Positions 1 through 6,598 of a DNA stretch of 12,490 nt are shown here, in pieces (the first letter of the stretch is position 1; each line of letters starts with the position of its first letter). Made by a program: the position numbers and the translations under genes. The DNA lies in contig JAKLFN010000040.1 of assembly GCA_022711195.1 (NCBI GenBank), positions 1 through 12,490 on the forward strand. Reading direction: 5' to 3'. This stretch comes from Bacteroidota bacterium (GTDB lineage Bacteria > Bacteroidota > Bacteroidia > Bacteroidales > VadinHA17). Below the pieces are notes generated by a model. That model was not told where the DNA came from. It ran no database searches and was given only the letters and a program-made list of their open reading frames with translations.

Positions 1-948
1 AACAAACTTAAGAAGCTGGGCATAATATCAGATAATTGTGTGCTCACACAACGGGGAGTTGAGGTTCCTGAATGGAATAAGGAGCCAATGAAAGAGTGGC
101 AGACACGGAGAATGGAGGTCTATGCAGCAATGATCGACATTATGGACCAGGGGATTGGAAGGATAATCTCAGCCCTCGAACAGAAAGGTCAGCTTGAGAA
201 TACCATTATATTATATATGCAGGATAATGGAGGTTGTGCAGAACCCCAGGGAACAAAACAGCCTGCAGCGCCTCTTACCGCTGAACAAAAGATACTGAAG
301 CCGATGCCGGTTGATTATATAAGACCAACAGGCAGAGTCGACTATACACGCGATGGAAGGTATATAAGAAGAGGCAGTGGTGTTATGGCCGGCGATGCCG
401 ACACATGGGTGGCTTACGGTGAAGAGTGGGCAAACGTGAGCAATACTCCCTACAGGGAATACAAGCAGTGGGTTCATGAAGGGGGAATTGCTTCACCTCT
501 TATCGTTCACTGGCCTTCAGGAATCAAGACGAAAGGAAAGATAAATCACGATGTCACCCATCTTATTGATATCATGCCCACATGCCTTGAAATAGCAGGA
601 GCAATATATCCCGGCCGGTTCGGAGGAAATGAAATAATTCCTCAGGAGGGCAAAAGTCTGACTCCCGCTTTCACCAGCAAAAAAATAAAACGCGATTATC
701 TTATCTGGGAACACTCCGCCAACAGGGCTATCCGGATGGGTGACTGGAAGCTTGTGTCCAAAGTAAAAAACCAGATGGAATTCACACAGTCTGACATGAA
801 CAACTGGGAGCTTTATAATCTCAGGAATGATCCTTCGGAAACTGTTAATCTTTCCGGTAAATATCCCGAAAGAGTTAATAAAATGGCCGCTAAATGGGAA
901 ATGGAAGCAATGCGGGTAAAGATGAAACCATGGCCCTGGGATAATTAA
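1..948 (+). CDS. Sulfatase (S1 / alkaline-phosphatase superfamily), C-terminal part; 5' end outside window
   Basis: Partial gene: the frame is open from base 1, so the true start and N-terminal half lie upstream; 315 residues are visible. Sulfatases hydrolyse sulfate esters, usually in the periplasm or at the cell surface. Seen here: the DNGG metal-binding motif (Asp and Asn at visible residues 75-76, nt 223-228) after a hydrophobic strand; a YKxxxHEGG block whose Lys (visible residue 155, nt 463-465) matches the conserved sulfate-contacting Lys of the family; a HLIDIMPT segment; and a typical C-terminal end with RMGDWKLVS, WELYNL and NDPSETVNL. The formylglycine Cys/Ser motif (C/SxPxR) is in the missing half, so activity and substrate class cannot be judged. 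It ends 89 nt before the GlpT gene and reads the same way. A phosphodiesterase or phosphonate hydrolase of the same fold is possible but less likely. Confidence 0.9.
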   Translation, partial: NKLKKLGIISDNCVLTQRGVEVPEWNKEPMKEWQTRRMEVYAAMIDIMDQGIGRIISALEQKGQLENTIILYMQDNGGCAEPQGTKQPAAPLTAEQKILKPMPVDYIRPTGRVDYTRDGRYIRRGSGVMAGDADTWVAYGEEWANVSNTPYREYKQWVHEGGIASPLIVHWPSGIKTKGKINHDVTHLIDIMPTCLEIAGAIYPGRFGGNEIIPQEGKSLTPAFTSKKIKRDYLIWEHSANRAIRMGDWKLVSKVKNQMEFTQSDMNNWELYNLRNDPSETVNLSGKYPERVNKMAAKWEMEAMRVKMKPWPWDN

Positions 949-1037
949 CAATATTGTAATGACAAATACTGGTCCATGCGGATGCTTTTTTTAAAATTGC
1001 AGCCTGAAAACCAGGAGCATAAAAGAGAATAAAACTG

Positions 1038-2492
1038 ATGATTAATTTTCTGAAACCTCCGCCGCCCAAGGAGCTTCTTCCTGAAGAGAAGATAGGGCCC
1101 GCCTATAAAAGAATGCGCCTGCAGGTATTCCTCGGGGCTTTTATAGGATATGCAGGTTATTACCTCGTCAGGAAGAATCTTGCACTGGCAATACCAGGTA
1201 TGATTCAGCCTGTCGAAAAGGGCGGACTGGCATACACTAAGCTGGAACTGGGCTTTGCTCTTTCAGCAGTAGCCATAGCCTATGCCTTCAGCAAGTTCCT
1301 GATGGGAGCTCTCTCCGACAGGTCAGACGCAAGAAAATTCATCGTGATAGGACTTGTACTGTCATCGGCTCTCATGATGAGCGTTGGACTCTTCACCTTT
1401 GCAACCAGTTCGGTTATTATTATTTTCATTTTCATGCTTGTCATCGGCTGGATAGCCGGAATGGGATGGCCTCCATGCGGCAGAGTAATGGTCCACTGGT
1501 TCTCAAATAAAGAGAGAAGCTTTAAAATGGGAATCTGGAACACTTCACATACTGTTGGCAGCGGATTGATGGGTAACCTGGCAGCTGTGGGAACTCTTTT
1601 TCTCGGTGGAATGTTTGTGGTTGACATCGGGGGCGGAATAATGGTGGAACAGAGCTGGAGAGCCGTATTCGTGTTTCCCGCAGCCGTAGCAATGCTGATT
1701 GCACTGTTCTGCTGGTTTACTATGCGCGACACCCCACAGTCATGCGGGCTGCCTCCAGTCGATGAATACAGGAACGACAAATCAGCCAGCGAGGAAATAA
1801 GATCAGCAAAAAAGATCCCCGCAAAGGAACTCTTCATGAAGTATATCTTCAGGAACAAGATACTGTGGCTGATCGCACTGGCGAACATTTTTGTCTACCT
1901 GGTACGCTATGGTATAGGCGACTGGGCTCCTACATATTGCCAGGAGGCTAACCTTCTTAACAGCGATCAGAGCAAAATGGCATTCTCACTGCATAACTAT
2001 GCGGGTGTGCCTGGAACAATTCTGTGCGGATGGATATCGTCGAAATATTTCAAAGGAAGATGTGCCCCGGCAAATGTCATCTATATGCTCCTTCTTCTGA
2101 TATTTGTTATCCTCTACTGGAAGGCTGCTCCTGTAGCTGGATTCATTGCTGAGAGATTCTCCATGGAGCTTGCCTCCGCAAAGGTGCTTGTCGTTTATAC
2201 CGCACTCATTGCCATCGGGTTCTTCATCTATGGCCCTGTGGCTCTGATAGGTATCCAGGCCGTCAATCTCGTTCCAAAGAATGCTGCCGGTACAGCTGCA
2301 GGATTTGTTGGGCTCTTCGGATACCTGATAGGCGATGCCCTGCTGTCTAAAGTGCTCATCGGAGGTGTTGCTGACAGCGAAAGATTCGGATGGGAAGCTA
2401 CTTTCTGGATCTTCATCGTTGCCTGTATCCTTGCTGCCTTCTTCTCGGCAACAACCTGGAAAAAAGAAAAAGAAGCTTTTACAGCAAGCTAA
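1038..2492 (+). CDS. glpT: GlpT-type glycerol-3-phosphate:phosphate antiporter (MFS, OPA family)
   Basis: Inner-membrane transporter of 484 residues with about 12 membrane segments. In the known E. coli GlpT, G3P enters in exchange for inorganic phosphate. Similarity is strong along the length: YYLVRKN in helix 1, FSKFLMG and SDRSDARKF after helix 2, GMGWPPCGR and MVHWFSNKER around helix 4, MRDTPQSCGLPP before the central loop, and YAGVPGTILCGW and AAGTAAGF in the C-terminal half. The residues that bind phosphate in E. coli GlpT are kept: Arg45 (same number), Lys86 (K80), His171 (H165) and Arg290 (R269). It is about 30 residues longer than the E. coli protein, mainly in loops near residues 182-208 and 355-375. 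A related sugar-phosphate carrier (UhpT, PgtP) is less likely given the RYGIGDW and WNTSH segments. The HAD phosphatase gene follows after 10 nt and a GDPD, the natural source of G3P, comes next, which supports G3P as substrate. Confidence 0.95.
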   Translation: MINFLKPPPPKELLPEEKIGPAYKRMRLQVFLGAFIGYAGYYLVRKNLALAIPGMIQPVEKGGLAYTKLELGFALSAVAIAYAFSKFLMGALSDRSDARKFIVIGLVLSSALMMSVGLFTFATSSVIIIFIFMLVIGWIAGMGWPPCGRVMVHWFSNKERSFKMGIWNTSHTVGSGLMGNLAAVGTLFLGGMFVVDIGGGIMVEQSWRAVFVFPAAVAMLIALFCWFTMRDTPQSCGLPPVDEYRNDKSASEEIRSAKKIPAKELFMKYIFRNKILWLIALANIFVYLVRYGIGDWAPTYCQEANLLNSDQSKMAFSLHNYAGVPGTILCGWISSKYFKGRCAPANVIYMLLLLIFVILYWKAAPVAGFIAERFSMELASAKVLVVYTALIAIGFFIYGPVALIGIQAVNLVPKNAAGTAAGFVGLFGYLIGDALLSKVLIGGVADSERFGWEATFWIFIVACILAAFFSATTWKKEKEAFTAS

Positions 2493-2502
2493 TATTTTAA
2501 TA

Positions 2503-3429
2503 ATGAAGAGATCTGTAATTATATTATTCCCATTACTGCTCCTGGCTGCCTGCAGTCAGGTTCCTGAGTATCGAACGATCGACGGATGGCCGGAGGAGAC
2601 TAATGCCAGGATCGAGGCTTTCCTCGATTCCACGATCAGTATAAGTGATCGTAAAGTTGCGGTATTTGACGGCGACGGAACAACTTTCGGACAGGTGCCA
2701 TACTACCTGGCCGACGAGGCCCTCTATAAATATGCCGATGAGGTTCTGAGGTTAAGGAGCGATTCCACTGCACTGAATAAGCTCGCTATCCTCGACAGGA
2801 TGGTGAGCAATGGCGACAATGTGAGCAAACCTTATGTCGAAGACAGGGTACACTTCCTTGCAGATATGACCGTCGAAGAAATTGAAAACATGGGTTATAA
2901 CTGTTTCCTGAGCTCCTATAAGGATAAGTTCTATCCTGAGATGAGACAGCTGATAGCTAACCTTAAAGAGTATGACTTCGAGATATGGATACTGACTGCC
3001 TCTCCGGAGATACTGTACCAGAAATTCTTTGCCGTGGAGCTGGGGATCAGGAATATAAATATTGTCGGGGCAAAATGTGTTATCAGGAACGGAAAAACAA
3101 CTCATGAAATAATTCCTCCGATCCCGCAGGACGACGGTAAAGCCCTGACGATAGAAACATTTATAAAAGCAAAGCCTCTTCTGGTAGGCGGCAACAGCCG
3201 TGGCGATATGGACATGCTGAACGAGTCGGCCGGACTAAAGATCATAGTTAATCCCGATGATGCAACAGTACGCGGACCGGAAGATGGCCCGATGAACGGT
3301 TTTACTGTACGATCGTACTGGGAAAAGGAGGGAGCCCTGATCGTTAAATGCAACGATACAGCTGATCCTGAAGTTCAGTTCCATACCGAAGCATGGAAAA
3401 TAAGGAAAAACAAATCTAATCCGAAATAA
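2503..3429 (+). CDS. HAD-superfamily phosphatase, predicted lipoprotein
   Basis: 308 residues starting at ATG 2503. The same frame is open further upstream inside glpT, but this start places a lipoprotein signal directly at the N-terminus (MKRS, a Leu-rich core, LAAC with Cys17). HAD phosphatases remove phosphate from small phosphomonoesters through an aspartyl-phosphate intermediate. All four motifs are visible: motif I DGDGT (nucleophile Asp56, acid/base Asp58), motif II ILTAS (Thr165/Ser167), motif III Lys213 in DDGKA, and motif IV GNSRGDMDML (Asp235, Asp237). The helical insert between motifs I and II (about 65-150) is a C1-type cap, as in the phosphoserine and phosphorylcholine phosphatase group. 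The residues after Cys17 (SQVPEY) are not acidic, which favours a periplasm-facing lipoprotein. It lies between GlpT and GDPD genes, so a phosphate ester from glycerophosphodiester breakdown (G3P, phosphocholine, phosphoethanolamine) is a reasonable but unproven substrate. Confidence 0.88.
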   Translation: MKRSVIILFPLLLLAACSQVPEYRTIDGWPEETNARIEAFLDSTISISDRKVAVFDGDGTTFGQVPYYLADEALYKYADEVLRLRSDSTALNKLAILDRMVSNGDNVSKPYVEDRVHFLADMTVEEIENMGYNCFLSSYKDKFYPEMRQLIANLKEYDFEIWILTASPEILYQKFFAVELGIRNINIVGAKCVIRNGKTTHEIIPPIPQDDGKALTIETFIKAKPLLVGGNSRGDMDMLNESAGLKIIVNPDDATVRGPEDGPMNGFTVRSYWEKEGALIVKCNDTADPEVQFHTEAWKIRKNKSNPK

Positions 3430-3430
3430 T

Positions 3431-4588
3431 ATGAAGAACACAGGACTGATACTGATGCTTCTGCTTCTGGTATTATCTGCAGGATGCGGAGAAAATAAAA
3501 ATCAACAGATGAAAAAAGTCCAGGGATATATGCCCGGGAATGCCGTAATAGCCCACAGGGGAACTGTTTACTGGGCGCCTGAGCTGACTGAGTCAGCATT
3601 CCGCTGGGCACGCAATACCGGCGCAGACTATGTTGAGCTCGACGTGCAAAGATCGAAAGATGGTGTTTTGATAATTATGCACGACCGGACATTTAAAAGA
3701 ACCACCAATGTGGCCCAGGTCTTTCCGGGCAGGGAAGGCCATCCTGTTGATTCATTTACCATAGCCGAGATCATGAAGCTGGATAACGGATCGGCTTTCA
3801 ATGTAAAGAGGCCCGAACAGGCCAGGTCTTCTTTTGCCGGCCAGGAAGTGCTTGTCTTTGAAGATGTCTTCAGGATTTGTGAAGGACGCCGGATTAAAAG
3901 AAATCCCGATGGTACAAGATCATTTACCATCGATCAGTCAGGTAAATATATTTTTGAATATGAGGATGACCCTGCTGATAAAGGCCACAGGCCCGGAGTA
4001 TATATCGAATTGAAAAGCCCTGAATACTATCCCGGTATTGAACAGGAAGTCTATGATGAGCTTGCTGCAATCGGCTGGAATCCCCTCGAGGGAGCGATTC
4101 CTGCTGAGAAGACACCTTTTTATATGGACGGGAAAGTAAATACCGGAAAAACAAGGGGGAAAATTCTTGTTCAGAGCTTCTCACTCGATTGTATGAAGAA
4201 CCTTAAGATGATCTTCAGGGAAGAGGTACCGGCAAGCTATCTGATATCAAGTAACAGCGAGACCGACCTCTCAAAAGCCGAGGTAATGGATGAAGTGATA
4301 AATCTTGCAACCGGTGCAGGTGTGCAATTCATCGGAACAAACCTTGGCGATGCCAACGACGGTCTGATCCCGCAATTTGCTGAGAAAATTCATTCTGCCG
4401 GACTTATGACAAACGTCTATTCTTTTAATACTGTTGAGCAGATGAAGAAGTACCTCCCTCTGGTTGACGGAATGATCACCAACAGATCTGACCTTACTAT
4501 AGACTTTTATTACGAAAATGGAGCACGCGGAAACAAAACCACCCAGGCTCCCGGCGAAATACTTAATGAACTTGGATACAACTTATAG
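3431..4588 (+). CDS. Glycerophosphodiester phosphodiesterase, predicted lipoprotein (GlpQ-like)
   Basis: 385 residues. GDPDs hydrolyse glycerophosphodiesters (deacylated phospholipids and similar compounds) to G3P plus an alcohol, using a TIM-barrel and a divalent metal. The start is 1 nt after the HAD stop, so translation is probably coupled. The signal peptide ends in SAGC (Cys19), giving a lipoprotein. Catalytic motifs in order: AHRG (His42, Arg43), PELT (Glu51), ELD (Glu69, Asp71), MHD (His84), ELKSP (Glu193, Lys195) and VQSF (247-250); the order and spacing are those of the GlpQ/GDPD barrel. A loop of about 50 residues (135-185) precedes the ELK strand, as in secreted GlpQ types. The usual C-terminal TDxP motif is TNRSD here (350-354), a small deviation. 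The GlpT gene two places upstream would import the product. The alcohol moiety cannot be read from sequence. The symbol is left blank because orthology to glpQ itself was not tested. Confidence 0.93.
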   Translation: MKNTGLILMLLLLVLSAGCGENKNQQMKKVQGYMPGNAVIAHRGTVYWAPELTESAFRWARNTGADYVELDVQRSKDGVLIIMHDRTFKRTTNVAQVFPGREGHPVDSFTIAEIMKLDNGSAFNVKRPEQARSSFAGQEVLVFEDVFRICEGRRIKRNPDGTRSFTIDQSGKYIFEYEDDPADKGHRPGVYIELKSPEYYPGIEQEVYDELAAIGWNPLEGAIPAEKTPFYMDGKVNTGKTRGKILVQSFSLDCMKNLKMIFREEVPASYLISSNSETDLSKAEVMDEVINLATGAGVQFIGTNLGDANDGLIPQFAEKIHSAGLMTNVYSFNTVEQMKKYLPLVDGMITNRSDLTIDFYYENGARGNKTTQAPGEILNELGYNL

Positions 4589-4595
4589 ATCGGCA

Positions 4596-6569
4596 ATGTA
4601 TATCAAAGGCAGAAAATACGGGATCTCTTTCCGGAATACATGCATTTATGCGTTAACCGCTTTCACCCTTATCTTTTATGGCTGCGATAAGCCTGATAAT
4701 GGCGGGGAAAAGGAACTGAAGATCACCGGTGTATCTATTCCTGCAAGCATTAACATTTCTCCTGGCGGTGAGATAGTGCTCACCGGCAAAGGATTTGCCG
4801 CCAACGACGAGATACACCTTACACTGGTCTCTGATCCGACAAAAGAATTTGTTTCCGTAGTTACTTCGGTAACAGAGCAATCCGTGACCTTTACCATCCC
4901 CGACGGCGTGACCTCCGGCACCTATACACTCTCCGTACGCAGGGGAGATGAGAGCCTGGCGCTCGGGAACCTTGTAATTAATATAGTTGCTGATACTGAC
5001 ATCCCCGACCAGCCCGGGATGACCATAAAAGGCGTTGTATATTGCAACGGGCAGGGTATACCCGGTGTTGTGGTCTCCGACGGGGTGGAAGTAACAGTGA
5101 CCGATGCCAACGGTGTTTATTATCTGCCGTCACAAAAACAGAATGGGTATGTTTTTATATCTCTTCCTGGTAATTATGAAATAGCAAAAACAGGAAACCT
5201 GCCGCAGTTCTATAAGATCCTCGCAGGAGGAACTTCAGTGGAACAGAAAGATTTTTCACTGATTGAGAGCAACAACAATAATCATGTTGTACTGGCACTT
5301 GCCGACTGGCACCTGGCCAACAGAAATGACGACCTCTCACAGTTCAGCAGCGGATTCCTGACCGACGTAAATGCACTGATAAACAGTTATAATTCTTCAG
5401 GAACAAAAGTTTACGGCATACCGCTCGGCGATATGACATGGGATCTTTACTGGTATGAAAATAACTTCTCTTTCCCCCAGTATATCACTTATATGAATAT
5501 GGTCAATTGCACTATGTTCAATACCATGGGAAATCACGACAACGATCCATGGTGTGCAGGCGACCTGCCGGCAGAAGCCAAATTCAGGGCATCGATTGGT
5601 CCGACATATTATTCATTCAACCTTGGAAGCGTACACTATGTTGTCCTCGACGATATTCAGTATGTGAATACCGGGGGGGCACCGGGGACTGTCGGTGAGC
5701 GGAATTACTCCGAAGTGATCACTTCGAACCAGATGATCTGGCTCGGCAGGGACCTGGAGAAAATCTCCGACAAATCCAAACCACTTGTGATTGCAATACA
5801 TTCCCCGCTGCATAAGAATCCGACGCTTGACGCTAATGGCAACCAGGTAAACTCGATCGATCTTTCCAACGGAAGCACCTTTATAGCTATGCTTCAGGAT
5901 TTTACAAATGTGCATGTTCTCAGCGGACACACACACATTAATTATACCGTGCAGGCAGGTACATCATTGTTAGAGCATAATACTGCTGCCTTGTGTGCCA
6001 CATGGTGGTGGACCGGAAAAACCGGTTATGCAGGAAACCATATATGTACCGATGGAAGCCCCGGCGGTTATGGTGTCTTCGAGATGAACGGGACAGAAGT
6101 GAGATGGTATTATAAAAGTACCGGTAAAGACAGAAATTATCAGTTCAGATCGTATGACAGGAACCAGATACTTATCAATGCTGCCAATTTTGCGCCCAAC
6201 TCAAATGATGCAGCCCTGGCTCCCTATGCAGGAGACTATGCTTCTCCGGGCACACCTAATGAGGTTCTGATAAATATCTGGGGATATGATCCTTCCTGGA
6301 CGATTGAGGTGAAGGAAGGCAGTGTGATACTTCCTGTTGAAAGGATATATGCCAAGGATCCGCTCCATATCATTTCCTACGAGGCAAAAAGGCTGAATGC
6401 AGGCACCACACCCACAAGCTCTTTTGTTACAGGGAAGAGTGCACATCTTTTCAGGGTCATAGCCTCCAACCCTGCATCGACTCTGAATATAAAAGTCACA
6501 GACCGTTTTGGTACTGTGTATACGGAAACAATGACCAGACCCAAAAATTTTACATACCTGATGCAATAA
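4596..6569 (+). CDS. Calcineurin-like metallophosphoesterase lipoprotein with TIG-like and Metallophos N/C accessory domains
   Basis: 657 residues from ATG 4596, 7 nt after the GDPD stop. This start puts a basic/hydrophobic lipoprotein signal at the N-terminus (Cys30 in IFYGC); in-frame ATGs at 4518 and 4566 would overlap GDPD and bury the signal. Layout: TIG/IPT-like beta-sandwich (about 42-131), carboxypeptidase-regulatory-like Metallophos_N domain (143-219, IKGVVY to KDFSL), catalytic domain (230-448), and Metallophos_C domain (465-655, starting at ATWWWTG). The dimetal site looks complete: DWH (Asp237, His239), GDM (Asp279), GNHD (Asn313, His314), AIHS (His402) and GHTH (His445, His447). 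Such enzymes cleave phosphomono- or diesters; the substrate is unknown. Acidic and Asn/Gly residues after Cys30 (DKPDNGGEKE) suggest export to the cell surface. Its place between GDPD and SusC suggests it acts early, on the outside, on a phosphate-containing ligand. Confidence 0.92.
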   Translation: MYIKGRKYGISFRNTCIYALTAFTLIFYGCDKPDNGGEKELKITGVSIPASINISPGGEIVLTGKGFAANDEIHLTLVSDPTKEFVSVVTSVTEQSVTFTIPDGVTSGTYTLSVRRGDESLALGNLVINIVADTDIPDQPGMTIKGVVYCNGQGIPGVVVSDGVEVTVTDANGVYYLPSQKQNGYVFISLPGNYEIAKTGNLPQFYKILAGGTSVEQKDFSLIESNNNNHVVLALADWHLANRNDDLSQFSSGFLTDVNALINSYNSSGTKVYGIPLGDMTWDLYWYENNFSFPQYITYMNMVNCTMFNTMGNHDNDPWCAGDLPAEAKFRASIGPTYYSFNLGSVHYVVLDDIQYVNTGGAPGTVGERNYSEVITSNQMIWLGRDLEKISDKSKPLVIAIHSPLHKNPTLDANGNQVNSIDLSNGSTFIAMLQDFTNVHVLSGHTHINYTVQAGTSLLEHNTAALCATWWWTGKTGYAGNHICTDGSPGGYGVFEMNGTEVRWYYKSTGKDRNYQFRSYDRNQILINAANFAPNSNDAALAPYAGDYASPGTPNEVLINIWGYDPSWTIEVKEGSVILPVERIYAKDPLHIISYEAKRLNAGTTPTSSFVTGKSAHLFRVIASNPASTLNIKVTDRFGTVYTETMTRPKNFTYLMQ

Positions 6570-6598
6570 CCATTATTAATAAACTTAAAACCTGAACT

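Noticed and set aside
40..948. GTG at 40 as the start of a short sulfatase-like gene
   Set aside because: The frame is open from base 1 with sulfatase-compatible sequence, and the family needs a much longer N-terminal half, so this is an internal codon of a gene cut by the window edge.
948..1000. Rho-independent terminator after the sulfatase
   Set aside because: The palindrome ACAATATTGT is AT-only in its centre, short and without loop, and the T7 tract at 986-992 is not directly preceded by a GC-rich stem.
1280..1888. Reverse-strand 202-codon open frame inside glpT
   Set aside because: It is antisense to a strongly conserved transporter, and its translation shows no recognisable family, signal or membrane pattern of its own.
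2335..2502. Upstream in-frame ATG at 2335 for the HAD phosphatase
   Set aside because: It would overlap glpT by 158 nt and place an unrelated 56-residue stretch before a clear lipoprotein signal; ATG 2503 is far better.
4518..4595. Upstream in-frame ATGs at 4518 and 4566 for the metallophosphoesterase
   Set aside because: Both overlap the end of GDPD and push the lipoprotein signal away from the N-terminus; ATG 4596 follows the GDPD stop by 7 nt.
5673..5679. G7 tract as a possible frameshift in the metallophosphoesterase
   Set aside because: The reading frame continues through it with conserved catalytic motifs on both sides (GNHD before, GHTH after), so there is no sign of disruption.
6004..6026. 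ACCGG-A5-CCGGT inverted repeat in the metallophosphoesterase gene
   Set aside because: A 5-bp stem in the middle of a coding region is expected by chance and has no link to a gene boundary.
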